A DNA stretch of 64,000 nt. Source: Flavimarina sp. Hel_I_48. Its GTDB lineage: Bacteria > Bacteroidota > Bacteroidia > Flavobacteriales > Flavobacteriaceae. This document shows, piece after piece, positions 7,683 through 16,932 of the stretch. Position 1 is the first letter of the stretch. Each line of letters begins with the position of its first letter. The DNA lies in assembly GCF_000733945.1 (NCBI RefSeq), contig NZ_JPOL01000002.1, positions 3,411,001-3,475,000 of the forward strand, given 5' to 3'. The notes beneath the pieces were generated by a model. It did no database searches. It had not been told where the DNA came from and worked only from the letters and a program-made list of their open reading frames with translations. The translations under genes were made by a program, and so were the position numbers.

Positions 7683-8063
7683 ATGAAAGCACAAGTTAAC
7701 GAAATCAAAGAGGGATTACAACATTTTCACGGTTCAGAAACCATATTCCAAATCCCATTATTAAGAACCCGTTACACCAACGGGCTGAAATATTTGGCGG
7801 AAGCTGCCGAATGTTTTTGGTTGATTACCGATACCTCAATAATCGCAAAAAGTCTTATGAACCGAAGCAAGTTCATAACCATCGACTTCAAGAGATTGTC
7901 CGAGGATAAACAGGATTTTACGGGCTACGAAGCTGAAATAATCTACACGGATGGGAATGATAACCTACTCCAAAAAAATGGGTATCGAGCAACCGATTTT
8001 CCGCTTGATGAACTGCGGTTGTTTTTTGTAAATAATACGCTGATGTTACCGAGCGAATATTAA
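7683..8063 (+). CDS. DUF6876-like element protein
   Basis: 126-residue soluble protein. The pattern GLQHFHGSETIFQIPLL, then YTNGLKYLAEAAECFWLITD, then a C-terminal LRLFFVNNTLMLPSEY matches a family common on Bacteroidota conjugative elements (DUF6876). Its function is unknown. It forms a short plus-strand unit with the next gene. Confidence 0.65.
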   Translation: MKAQVNEIKEGLQHFHGSETIFQIPLLRTRYTNGLKYLAEAAECFWLITDTSIIAKSLMNRSKFITIDFKRLSEDKQDFTGYEAEIIYTDGNDNLLQKNGYRATDFPLDELRLFFVNNTLMLPSEY

Positions 8064-8084
8064 CCCCTTCAAAACCTAAAAATT

Positions 8085-8282
8085 ATGATCTATCTAAATT
8101 TTTCAGACCTGAACGGGGAGACCCAAGAACGCCTTTTGGAAAGTTCAAAAAAGGACGTTGAGCATAAATTTGGCGATGATATTCGAAACTATGCAAAGGA
8201 ACATTGCACCAATTTTGAGGTGATGATTGAAGAGGAAGCACTTCGGAATCTATACAGTTATACCTATGTGTTTAATATCTGA
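8085..8282 (+). CDS. small hypothetical acidic protein
   Basis: 65 residues, Glu/Asp-rich, no signal or membrane segment (MIYLNFSDLNGETQERLLES). It is 21 bp after the DUF6876-like gene and is followed by a terminator, so it is probably the last gene of that unit. I recognise no family. Confidence 0.6.
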   Translation: MIYLNFSDLNGETQERLLESSKKDVEHKFGDDIRNYAKEHCTNFEVMIEEEALRNLYSYTYVFNI

Positions 8283-8303
8283 AATTATCCAAATAGGAAC
8301 GGA

Positions 8304-8334
8304 AAGACCTTTGAATTTTCAGAGGTCTTTTTTT
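8304..8334 (+). terminator. rho-independent terminator
   Basis: Stem AAGACCT (8304-8310) pairs with AGGTCTT (8323-8329), followed by more T. Confidence 0.75.
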
Positions 8335-8515
8335 GCTAAAACAAATCCATTTCAATAAAAATCATTATCTTTATTCCGCTGAAATTCAGCATTCAATTTT
8401 ACGCAGGGGTATCCATTTTTTGACTTTCGCCGATAACCCTGCCCATCGAAAAATTACATAACGGGAAATCTTTTCCCTGAAATTGGCAATTGGCTTTTAG
8501 GCCAAATTGTACGAA

Positions 8516-8591
8516 ATTTTTGTCACGCTCTGGCGTGACGAAAAGGAGTAGCAAGAGGGTAACACGCGATGCGATGTTAAGTACTCCTTTT
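8516..8591. other. candidate origin of transfer (oriT)
   Basis: In the 430-bp gap before the mobilisation genes are two adjacent dyads. GTCACGC-TCTG-GCGTGAC (8522-8539) is a perfect 7-bp stem with 4-nt loop, flanked by TTTT and AAAA. AAAAGGAGTA (8541-8550) pairs perfectly with TACTCCTTTT (8582-8591) around a 31-nt interior. Position just upstream of a mobilisation protein and relaxase is where oriT is expected; the nick site cannot be assigned by eye. Confidence 0.5.
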
Positions 8592-8652
8592 CCTTTTTAA
8601 TCATCTGATTTTTAAATACTTAAAAATTATTCGATTATTTAGATTTCTACAA

Positions 8653-8705
8653 TTTGCGACAAACGCCCTGTGAGCGCCCATTTTTAGGGAAGGATTTGCG
8701 ACAAA
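8653..8705. repeat. direct repeat TTTGCGACAAA upstream of the mobilisation gene
   Basis: TTTGCGACAAA occurs at 8653-8663 and again at 8695-8705, 42 bp apart, the second ending 10 bp before the start codon of the mobilisation protein. It could be an autoregulatory operator or accessory oriT binding site. Confidence 0.5.
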
Positions 8706-8715
8706 TCGGCGAATT

Positions 8716-9096
8716 ATGGACACATTTATCGGCATTAGATTCAAAAAGGAAACGGCGAAACGTTTTCAGCAATTTTCAAGAACTCATTTCAAGTCGCACA
8801 CCGAAGCAATGGCTGTGATGCTCGATTTTTTCTTCTACAACGAAATATCCCCACGGGAAAAACTGGGCCCTACCGGAAGGACGATCGAGGCCAATTTAAA
8901 GAAACGGATCAATGCGGTAATCGCCATAATGAGGGATATGGAAAAGACTCAAACCAAACCCACCGTGGCGATGATCGAATCCCTTTTTCAGACCGAAGCA
9001 CCGACAAAGAAACCTTTGATTTTAGAAAAGAAGTATGCAGAGGAAAAGCCGAAAATAAGATTTCAGGAAAAGAAAAATCGCAACAACGAACTTTAA
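8716..9096 (+). CDS. BfmA/BtgA-family mobilisation protein
   Basis: 126 residues; N-terminal FIGIRFKKETAKRFQQFSR and SHTEAMAVMLDFFFYN fit the BfmA/BtgA accessory mobilisation family, with a ribbon-helix-helix-like N-terminus and a basic C-terminal tail rich in Lys. Such proteins bind oriT and help the relaxase. It is 11 bp upstream of the relaxase gene, and repeats that it might bind lie directly upstream. Confidence 0.8.
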   Translation: MDTFIGIRFKKETAKRFQQFSRTHFKSHTEAMAVMLDFFFYNEISPREKLGPTGRTIEANLKKRINAVIAIMRDMEKTQTKPTVAMIESLFQTEAPTKKPLILEKKYAEEKPKIRFQEKKNRNNEL

Positions 9097-9107
9097 ATAT
9101 TTGAGCT

Positions 9108-10139
9108 ATGTATATCACGATCACACCTCAAAAATTGGGCGGGAACTACTCCCAAAGTTCGGCAGATTTTGTGGGCTATTTGGAAAAGGAAAATCAAGGT
9201 TTGGAACAAGAAAGTATGGAACACTTTTTCAATCAATATGGCGATAAAATTTCCGCCGAAGAAGTCGTAAAGGATATTGATGGAAACGGTGCCAAACTGA
9301 AAAAGAAAGAGCCAAAATTCTATTCGATTACGGTCAGCCCTTCTAAATATGAATTGAACCGATTACAGAAAAGTAGTGAAGATTTGAAAAACTACACTCG
9401 CGAGCTGATGAAGGATTATGTGGCATCATTCAACCGGGAAATCAATGGGCGACCCGTCACCATCGATAACATTAAATACTATGCGAAAATTGAGCACCAA
9501 CGAACCTTTAAGGGAACGGACAAACAGATCAAGGAAAACCAACCCTTTGCCACCAAAATATTGCACCTAAAAAATGAGATCCGAAGTATTGATAATGGTT
9601 CGATGAAAGGAAGTACCAAGAAACGGGAAAGGGAAATCGCAAAATTAGAAAAGCAAGCCCCGCACCAACAAGATGGAAAACGGATTGTCCAGGGAATGCC
9701 AAAGGCCGGAAGCCAAAGCCATATCCACATTATCGTGAGCCGGAAAGACGCTTCCAATTCGTACAGCCTTTCGCCCGGGAGCAAATACAAAGCTTCCGAT
9801 GTCGAGATGAACGGCAAGAATGTCAAACGGGGCTTTGACCGGGACAGGTTTTTTGAAAATGCCGAAAAGACCTTCGACAAGACTTTTGGCTATCAAAGGA
9901 ATTTTGCAGAAACCTATAAGGCCCGGAAGGATTTTATCAAAAACCCTAAAATCTACTTTGCCTCATTGATGAAACTGCCCACCAACGAAAAGGCAATCGC
10001 TTTCAAGTTGATGCGGGAAACGGGCATCCCGATAATACCCAGCATCCCGACCAATCAGGCACAGCTTGCCCTAAAAGTTTTCAACAAGCTGCGCAAAGGT
10101 TTGGACGTGGCTATCAAATCAAGTTCAATCGGTATTTAA
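9108..10139 (+). CDS. MobB-type relaxase (DUF5712-like)
   Basis: 343 residues. The HUH-type metal-binding motif is visible as SHIHIIVSRKD (His205, His207), with an additional His130 in KIEHQR. Candidate catalytic tyrosines lie in the N-terminal third, for example Tyr24 in FVGYLE. The relaxase nicks oriT and pilots the strand into the mating pore. It is slightly shorter than classical MobA/MOBP relaxases and lacks a helicase domain. It is followed 9 bp later by the coupling protein gene, so mob-relaxase-coupling ATPase is one operon. Confidence 0.85.
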   Translation: MYITITPQKLGGNYSQSSADFVGYLEKENQGLEQESMEHFFNQYGDKISAEEVVKDIDGNGAKLKKKEPKFYSITVSPSKYELNRLQKSSEDLKNYTRELMKDYVASFNREINGRPVTIDNIKYYAKIEHQRTFKGTDKQIKENQPFATKILHLKNEIRSIDNGSMKGSTKKREREIAKLEKQAPHQQDGKRIVQGMPKAGSQSHIHIIVSRKDASNSYSLSPGSKYKASDVEMNGKNVKRGFDRDRFFENAEKTFDKTFGYQRNFAETYKARKDFIKNPKIYFASLMKLPTNEKAIAFKLMRETGIPIIPSIPTNQAQLALKVFNKLRKGLDVAIKSSSIGI

Positions 10140-10148
10140 TTCAAGACA

Positions 10149-11732
10149 ATGGAAATAGAAAGTCTTTTTACGGTAATCTCGGTTATTGGCTTGACCAGTT
10201 TATTATTTTATTCATTTTTCAGAATCAGTCGGTATGCGTTCGCGCTGAATATATTGCTAATCGCAGTTTTCATTTATTATCTTTCTGAAGATAATCGGTT
10301 GATATTGACCCTACTTTATTTAGGTTGTCCGCTGATACTAATTAATACAGGATTGTACGTTTTTTTGCACAAACCAGACGAACCTAAAAATAGCGATAGC
10401 AAGTACCGTGTAAGTTTTACAACGAGCAAGGGAAGTTTTACATTAGAAAATGTAAAACGTGGGGCATCCATCATAGGATCTGCCGGAAGCGGAAAGACCG
10501 AAAGTGTGGTATATGGTTTTCTGAAGCATTTCCAAAAAGAGGGCTTTTGCGGGATCATTCACGACTATAAGGATTTTGAACTGACGGAAATGGCGTATCC
10601 GCTTTTTAAGAACGGTGATATCCCTTTTAAGGTTATTTCCTTTGATAAAATTATTCATAGGGTAAATCCTATTGCCCCACGCTATTTAGAGAACGAGGAA
10701 AGCGTAAACGAGGTTTCGAGGGTATTGATCGAGAATTTGTTGGAGCAACGGGAATCCGGTACGAGTGGCACGACCAAATTTTTCAATGATGCCGCCGAAG
10801 GATTGATTGGCGGACTGATCTGGAAGCCGAAAACCTCGTACCCAAAATTCTGTACCCTGCCGCATCTAATTGCCATTTATCAATATTTGGATACGAACAG
10901 CCTAATCCAGTTTTTGGAAACCAATACGACATCACGGGCAATGGCAGATGCCTTTATCAGCGGTAAGGATTCTGAACGGCAGACCGCCGGGGTTAAAAGT
11001 ACCTTGGCCAATGCGCTAAAACGGATAAGCACCCAACGCATCTTTATGGCCTTATCTGCGGATGAAGTGCCACTCAATATAAATAGTTCTGAAAATCCAA
11101 CTGTGATTTCGGTGGTAAACAATCCCAAATTTGAAACTTCTTATTCGCCTGTTATTGCAACCATTATCCATACGATCACCAAACAAATGAGTGTGCGGAA
11201 TTCCAAACCTTCTTTCCTGTTGATGGAAGAGGCACCAACAATAAGATTGTTAAATATGCACCGTATTCCGGCAACTTTGCGGAGTTATGACATCGCAACC
11301 ATCTACGTGATGCAGGATAAGATTCAGAACGATATGATGTACGGCGATAAAGCGAGCAAGGCAATTTTGAGTAACCTTTCCTATCAATTTTTCGGCAAGG
11401 TAAACGATCCTGATACAGCCAAATACTACGAACGCTTTTTTGAAATTATTAAAGACCCGACCAAAAGCGTGAGCCGTGGCCATAATTTGGATTTTGATAC
11501 AAGAGTTACGACTGGAGAAAAAGAAATCCCTAAAATCAGGGCTGATGTTTTCTTTCGCTTGAAGCAGGGCGAATTTATTACCTATGCAGACGGGAAGGAT
11601 AAAAAGGTTCAATTTAAATTGCAGCAAATTCAGAGGAGGCTTCCCGAGGAATCAAAGCAATTTACCCAAGCTGATTTAGAGGCTAATTTTGAACGAGTTT
11701 ATGAAGAGGCGAAGTCTATATTCAAAAATTAA
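10149..11732 (+). CDS. type IV coupling protein (VirD4/TraD-like ATPase)
   Basis: 527 residues: two N-terminal membrane segments (about 5-48 and 50-73), Walker A GSAGSGKT at 110-117, a Walker B-like FLLMEEAP near 360, and the TraM-recognition region with QDKIQND and SNLSYQFFGKVND. It links the relaxase-DNA complex to the T4SS and drives DNA export. The gene ends 10 bp before the convergent stop of the nuclease-like gene. Confidence 0.9.
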   Translation: MEIESLFTVISVIGLTSLLFYSFFRISRYAFALNILLIAVFIYYLSEDNRLILTLLYLGCPLILINTGLYVFLHKPDEPKNSDSKYRVSFTTSKGSFTLENVKRGASIIGSAGSGKTESVVYGFLKHFQKEGFCGIIHDYKDFELTEMAYPLFKNGDIPFKVISFDKIIHRVNPIAPRYLENEESVNEVSRVLIENLLEQRESGTSGTTKFFNDAAEGLIGGLIWKPKTSYPKFCTLPHLIAIYQYLDTNSLIQFLETNTTSRAMADAFISGKDSERQTAGVKSTLANALKRISTQRIFMALSADEVPLNINSSENPTVISVVNNPKFETSYSPVIATIIHTITKQMSVRNSKPSFLLMEEAPTIRLLNMHRIPATLRSYDIATIYVMQDKIQNDMMYGDKASKAILSNLSYQFFGKVNDPDTAKYYERFFEIIKDPTKSVSRGHNLDFDTRVTTGEKEIPKIRADVFFRLKQGEFITYADGKDKKVQFKLQQIQRRLPEESKQFTQADLEANFERVYEEAKSIFKN

Positions 11733-11741
11733 ATCATAAAT

Positions 11742-12497
11742 TTAACTCATTACTATTTTAGTATAATCCAATAATAAATGATATACCAAAAATGATTCAT
11801 TTCTTCCAAAATTTTTAGTGTGGATAGAACTGTATGTAGCTTTAAAAGTACTATGGAAATTCTGAAATTTCAGATATTGAAGCGTGTGTATCTCTGAATC
11901 TTCACTTAATATAGTATTGGCTTTTTTCGCTACAACTGTATGATCTAGCTTTATATTCTCGATAAACGCGATTTGCCCCTCAAAAGGTAACCTCAAATTT
12001 GTATGATTTCGATTGGTTACTTTTTTTATATCCCCAATATAAGCTTTGGTGTCAGATAATATTTTTATGCGTTTGCATTCTATAGCAAAATAAACCTGAT
12101 TATTTTGAGACATCCATTCATCTTGAAGCCCCAACCTATCAACATAAATATCTATTTTGTCAGGTTTTTGCTTAGAATCAATTAGATCAATATACCTTTC
12201 CTGAGTCTCAGCACTAAAGTGAATTTCTTCTAATTCAGTGACCTTTTCTTTAAAAAGATGTTTGTTGACGTTGAGATAATTATCTATTAAATCAAATTTT
12301 AGAAAATCCTCGAAGGTCAGTGTACTATTCTGAGCGACCGTACTGATAGAATAAGGGGCTACTGTTTTATCCTTGACACAAATTTCATAGCATTCGCATA
12401 CGTAAGAAATTATCTGCGTTATTCTTTTGTTGGTAATAGAAAAAGTATCTTTTCTATGCTGTATGAATTGGGAGGCATCAGAAATCATTAATCTCAC
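11742..12497 (-). CDS. PD-(D/E)XK-like nuclease partner of the methyltransferase
   Basis: 251 residues without a named family that I recognise. The central segment KPDKIDIYVDRLG (Pro112-Asp113) followed by VYFAIECKRIKI (Glu140-Cys-Lys142) has the spacing and strands of a PD-(D/E)XK nuclease core. It overlaps the upstream methyltransferase-like gene by 20 bp, so the two are translated together. A restriction or other defence role is inferred. The pair is visibly more AT-rich than the transfer genes on either side, a sign of separate acquisition. Confidence 0.6.
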   Translation of the reverse strand: MRLMISDASQFIQHRKDTFSITNKRITQIISYVCECYEICVKDKTVAPYSISTVAQNSTLTFEDFLKFDLIDNYLNVNKHLFKEKVTELEEIHFSAETQERYIDLIDSKQKPDKIDIYVDRLGLQDEWMSQNNQVYFAIECKRIKILSDTKAYIGDIKKVTNRNHTNLRLPFEGQIAFIENIKLDHTVVAKKANTILSEDSEIHTLQYLKFQNFHSTFKATYSSIHTKNFGRNESFLVYHLLLDYTKIVMS

Positions 12498-15390
12498 TAC
12501 TTAAGCTGTTCAACTCTGCCTGCTCAATTGTATTTCTGAATTCCGCAACATCATACCAAGCAAGGGCACGATGCCAACATTTATATTCATTTGGTTTAAT
12601 GATATAAAATGAATTAGTTTCGAAGCCTTTAATATCTTTTTGAATGAAAAGGTTTTTTGAAGGGTCCTTTGTATTGGTAATCTGAGAAATACTAAGATTA
12701 CTCGCCAACCTTCTAAGCACTTCTTTTTCGTTATTTTTATCTTGCGGATAAATAATTTTATCTTTGGGTTCTTTGCTCAAAAACACAAAATTCATTGCAA
12801 TAAAGTGGTCTAAAGGATAAATTTCAATTTGGATAAATTCAGCATTATAAAGATCGCCCATCTCTTTCAGGTAAACTTCTGCATATTTTTTTAGAACAAG
12901 ATCTCTATTTCTATAATGCTCAGGGTTAAGTTGTGTAAAATCTATTACTAAATATTGTTTGCTTTCTTGAAATTGGTATCTCGAAACATTTAAAGCATAA
13001 TCTATCAAATCTTTTTCATACTCTTTAATCTCATATACTTCATTGATTAGTTTATTTATTTGAGAAAATACAGAATCGTCAAACTCAGGTTCGCCTAAAT
13101 TAAATTCTGAGTAATGCTTTTTGAATGGATTCAGGAATTTATTCACCAAATTAATGAGATCATTTTTTAAACCCTTACCTGGTTCCCTATACGGTATTTT
13201 TAAAAACTCATCCACAAAACGAATAGCAGGTCTAGTTCCAACGCCCCAGGCACTAGCAATCAAAAACATATAATAGGTGGCCATTTCTGAAATAAGTAAC
13301 CCATACAGAGGTTTAATAATCTCTTCATTAAGTGAAGAGATTGCAAAAGTTCCTTTTCGAAATACAGAATCTGAATCACAATAAGATATAACTGGTTTGT
13401 TCCAATTCTTACTTTGCTCTTTTAATAGAATTTTTTTTCCTTTAAAAATATCTATTTCTCTTCCACGTGCAAGATTGACGTCTGACTCTTCTAATGTGTT
13501 GGCCTTATCAACTTGGGTATAATATTCATTTATTTCGCTATTTTCAACTATTGGCATTCCAATCATATTAGGAAAAGGTTTTGCATCTTTTCCCCTCGAA
13601 ATGCCGGCACCTCCATATAAAGTATCCCCATCGACCAAGTCTGATATTTTGAAAGCATTTTGTGACTCTAATCTTTTAATAAGGCCAAAATCTAAAATAT
13701 TTCCATATAGCGCTACTTTAAACATCCAATCATTTTCAAGAAAATGTCTCTGAGAGATTTTCTTGTTATCATACTTCTCAATGACTAGCATTTTAAAATA
13801 TTTTAAAAATGAATTAACCTTTATGCTTAAATGTTCGACAACATTTTCCAGATAATTTTTGTTATTAGCTAGGCGATAAAAAGCTATAGAAGTTGGGCTC
13901 TCTTGCTGCTCAAAAAGAGTTTGTTTTACGGGTGAAAGATCTAAAAATTTATCTAGGCAGAAAGATGTCAGGAATTTATGTTTAAATTCCCTTGTAGTGG
14001 TTGAAACATTATAGAAAATTGTACTGGTTACTATTAAAGCTGCCACAGTATCCGGTTGCATAAAATCTTGCGAACGTAATAAAAAAGATTGTGCAATTTC
14101 TAATTTGCCCGTAATCTTTCTATTATGAATTTTAGTAGAATTGATCCATTTTAAATGCTTAAGGGATTTATCCTTTTTCCAAGGAGGATTTCCTAATATG
14201 AAATTCGGTTTTTGCTTTTTGACTACTTCATTAAATTGATGGTCTAAGTCGAAACAATCTGCTTCAAATAGGTTTTCTCCCAAGAAGTTTGGGAAAGGGT
14301 ATTTTTCGATATCCTTTGGACTTTGATAATCCAAAAGAGCAATATATATAGAGAAGCAGGTTACTTTTAAAGCTTCTGGATTAATATCGATTCCGTAAAG
14401 ATTTTCTTTGGCAATGTTTCGAATGCGTTTGCTAAAATCCTTATTATTCTTTTTTCCTTTTAGGTCGATTTCTTTTTCAATCATCTTTCTCAAAGACTGA
14501 ACTAAAAAAATACCGGAACCTACAGCTACTTCGAATATTTTACAAGAAGAAGAAGTGCTATTCGCTAAATATTTATCGACCGTATCATTTAAAACATATT
14601 CTACTAAAAAAGGAGGCGTATATACCGCTGCGTCCAATTTCCTTTTTTCTTCATCAATTAATGATTCGTAAATACCAGAGATTACTTCTACAGGAATAAT
14701 TGAGAAATCAAAAATATGAAAATAATACCCCTCGAATATTGCGCCCTGTTCTTGTATTTCCCCTTTAAAAACATCCGCTAGGAATTGAGACTGTTTTGAA
14801 GTTAATTTAATATTGACTTCCTTGAATAAAACACCATTGAAATTTTTATTGAGCCTGCTGAATAAGTTATCCAGTTTAGTTGGTTCCTGTATTATTCTAC
14901 TAAAACTAAGTCTTTTCTCGTCTAAGGAATTACCTCTTATTTCTTCATCATCGATTTTAACCCCTCTATCAATTAAATAACGAATAAAAATTAATCGGAG
15001 AATTAAAGAGTTCGCTTCATTTTCGGTAAGTCCATTAGGTTCATCAATTAAAATTTGCCTAACCGATCTTATATTTTGAAATAGACGCTCATTTACTCTT
15101 TTTCTATATTTGTTCTTTTTTGTAGTTTCTAAATATTCTTGTTGTAGCCATTTCCACGTAGATCCGCTTTGAAGATTCCAAAAAGAAAACCTCTCCTGTC
15201 TTTCCTCTGGACTCAAGGGGATTTCTTCAAGACTCTTTTCTTTTTTATGGTAATTCAAGGCATTATAAACCTTTACATCTTGTTTTTTAATTACAAAAAT
15301 TACCGGTGAGTTATCGAAAGACCATACCTGTTTATGAATTTCTAACTCCCGATTTGATCGATCATTTTCATCGAGATAAAAAAATAGCAA
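12478..15390 (-). CDS. Eco57I/type IIG-like DNA adenine methyltransferase
   Basis: 970 residues from the first usable start, a TTG at 15390. The N6-adenine methyltransferase motifs are clear: AAVYTPPFLVEYVL (about 255-267), SAM-binding IFEVAVGSGIF (285-294) and catalytic NPPW (401-404). A target-recognition-type C-terminal half follows. The frame stays open upstream to 15597 and that stretch reads as plausible protein (for example NQLGLIEHHAVYFRDKA and INPDAYYVFNQQPLL). No ATG or GTG is present there, so the true start is non-canonical or the 5' end is damaged. No E-x-K nuclease core is evident in the N-terminus; the overlapping downstream gene may supply it. Confidence 0.85.
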   Translation of the reverse strand: MLFFYLDENDRSNRELEIHKQVWSFDNSPVIFVIKKQDVKVYNALNYHKKEKSLEEIPLSPEERQERFSFWNLQSGSTWKWLQQEYLETTKKNKYRKRVNERLFQNIRSVRQILIDEPNGLTENEANSLILRLIFIRYLIDRGVKIDDEEIRGNSLDEKRLSFSRIIQEPTKLDNLFSRLNKNFNGVLFKEVNIKLTSKQSQFLADVFKGEIQEQGAIFEGYYFHIFDFSIIPVEVISGIYESLIDEEKRKLDAAVYTPPFLVEYVLNDTVDKYLANSTSSSCKIFEVAVGSGIFLVQSLRKMIEKEIDLKGKKNNKDFSKRIRNIAKENLYGIDINPEALKVTCFSIYIALLDYQSPKDIEKYPFPNFLGENLFEADCFDLDHQFNEVVKKQKPNFILGNPPWKKDKSLKHLKWINSTKIHNRKITGKLEIAQSFLLRSQDFMQPDTVAALIVTSTIFYNVSTTTREFKHKFLTSFCLDKFLDLSPVKQTLFEQQESPTSIAFYRLANNKNYLENVVEHLSIKVNSFLKYFKMLVIEKYDNKKISQRHFLENDWMFKVALYGNILDFGLIKRLESQNAFKISDLVDGDTLYGGAGISRGKDAKPFPNMIGMPIVENSEINEYYTQVDKANTLEESDVNLARGREIDIFKGKKILLKEQSKNWNKPVISYCDSDSVFRKGTFAISSLNEEIIKPLYGLLISEMATYYMFLIASAWGVGTRPAIRFVDEFLKIPYREPGKGLKNDLINLVNKFLNPFKKHYSEFNLGEPEFDDSVFSQINKLINEVYEIKEYEKDLIDYALNVSRYQFQESKQYLVIDFTQLNPEHYRNRDLVLKKYAEVYLKEMGDLYNAEFIQIEIYPLDHFIAMNFVFLSKEPKDKIIYPQDKNNEKEVLRRLASNLSISQITNTKDPSKNLFIQKDIKGFETNSFYIIKPNEYKCWHRALAWYDVAEFRNTIEQAELNSLSSEINDF

Positions 15391-15695
15391 TAAGGGCTGC
15401 TGATTAAAAACATAATACGCATCAGGATTAATAATGTCTATTTTTTGTTTTACTTCTGGAGTAAATCCATTGAAAGGAATACCAAGTGCCTTATCCCTAA
15501 AATAGACCGCGTGGTGTTCGATTAGCCCTAATTGATTTAATATGTTTTTTAAAGGTGCGATTAGAAATTGAATTTTGTCTTTGCAAAAATAGAAGATTTA
15601 ACAGACCACCCATAACATAAATTACTTTTGTTTTACCATTGACGAAAAAATTAACGACCAATTTAAAAAGGAGAAGGTCTATACTATTTCTTTCC

Positions 15696-16061
15696 TTAAA
15701 ACGGCCCTTTCTCTCTTGGCCCTTGCTGCGTAACCTTCCATTGACCATCTACCTTTAGAAGCTTGAACAATTCAGGATTTTCCTCATAAGAGGTTGTAAA
15801 CCTTACCCAAGCGGTCTTATCATCGGCAGTTTCTTCCAGCATTTTAAAATTGGAATCCCCTGATTTTCCTGCTGCCATTAAATCCTGTATCGATTTTAGA
15901 CCTTCATAGCCTTCGGGGGTGGTATGTTTTTTTAGGGTGGTATTATCTTCATTGTAGAAACTTTCCACCACGATTTTTGAAGTTTCGCTCGGCGAAAGGT
16001 CTTGTTTCCCTGCACAGGACAGAAAAAATACTACTAACGAAAAAATGGCTATTCTTTTCAT
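15696..16061 (-). CDS. DUF4878-like lipoprotein
   Basis: 121 residues with signal peptide and lipobox FFLSCAG (Cys16). The mature part (SETSKIVVESFYNEDNTTLKKHTTPEGYEG, seen in pieces, and VDGQWKVTQ at the end) fits the DUF4878 fold, an NTF2-like domain. It is the last gene of the tra operon, 7 bp after traN, and may be an exclusion or pore-associated lipoprotein; this role is inference. Confidence 0.75.
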   Translation of the reverse strand: MKRIAIFSLVVFFLSCAGKQDLSPSETSKIVVESFYNEDNTTLKKHTTPEGYEGLKSIQDLMAAGKSGDSNFKMLEETADDKTAWVRFTTSYEENPELFKLLKVDGQWKVTQQGPREKGPF

Positions 16062-16068
16062 AATGATA

Positions 16069-16902
16069 TTAATTTGAGTTATTGATAAATCTATGCGATA
16101 TTTTTAATTTTAAGTGCCTTTCCCCGTTCTTTTCGTTGATCTCTAAAACCGCCCTGCGGTCATTGCTTATCGAAAATTTTGGCAGCACGTAAACCAATTT
16201 TACGGTTTCATTTTCAACTACTTTGGTCGGCAGATTATATTTAAAAATAGGCTCTTGATAAAGAAGTTGTAAAGATTTCTTTTTACCTTTTTGTCTCGTT
16301 TCAACCGAGAACTTCAAGAAGTTCAGATCGTAATCCAAGGTAGATTTATTTTCAATCTGGATTACGAAGTAAAGCTCTTCCTTATCAAAAACAATGTTTT
16401 CAACACTTAAAACAATGCCCTCGTTCCGTTTTTTTATCCGGCCAATCCGTTGCTTTCGATCAATTAGATAGGAACAGAATTTTCTGTAATAATAGACCTC
16501 GTTTCCCAACTCTTTCTTGGACACATCTACTTTTGCCGAATCAGCAACATTGGGCTTTTCATTACCGATGCTTTTAGACTTCGGTATAAAATAGTTCAGC
16601 TTAGTAAGCTGCTCTTTATACCTTACAATATACGAAAAAACTGAGCCATTTCTGTTGACCAACCAGAAGATTACTTTCCTTCCCGGCTTTGCCTGAAGCA
16701 GTCCAAAGAATTGTTCTTTCTCGCGATTATAGGTGAAGACAAAATTATCAGAACCCGTGATCCCTTGGCGGATGGGTTCTGGGAAGAATAAGGCAACGTT
16801 CTTTTGGTCATTGGCATATATTGTATCGATTGTAATAGACGTTTGGGCTTTAGTGATTGCAGTAATACTTAGAAATATTGAGATAAAAAGAAGATTTTTC
16901 AT
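16069..16902 (-). CDS. traN: conjugative transposon protein TraN (DUF4138)
   Basis: 277 residues with a signal peptide (ends ITKAQ). The DUF4138 pattern (TIYANDQKNVALFFPEPI, NFVFTYNREKEQFFGLLQA, then VENIVFDKEELYFVIQIENKS) identifies TraN, the VirB9-like outer-membrane component of the Bacteroidota mating pore. It is 30 bp downstream of traM, in the expected order. Confidence 0.9.
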   Translation of the reverse strand: MKNLLFISIFLSITAITKAQTSITIDTIYANDQKNVALFFPEPIRQGITGSDNFVFTYNREKEQFFGLLQAKPGRKVIFWLVNRNGSVFSYIVRYKEQLTKLNYFIPKSKSIGNEKPNVADSAKVDVSKKELGNEVYYYRKFCSYLIDRKQRIGRIKKRNEGIVLSVENIVFDKEELYFVIQIENKSTLDYDLNFLKFSVETRQKGKKKSLQLLYQEPIFKYNLPTKVVENETVKLVYVLPKFSISNDRRAVLEINEKNGERHLKLKISHRFINNSN

Positions 16903-16932
16903 AAGAGTGAGTTTTAAATGCCCATTATGGGC

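Noticed and set aside
15497..15748. Minus-strand ORF of 83 residues
   Set aside because: It overlaps both the DUF4878 gene and the open 5' extension of the methyltransferase gene in other frames; the protein looks unnatural.
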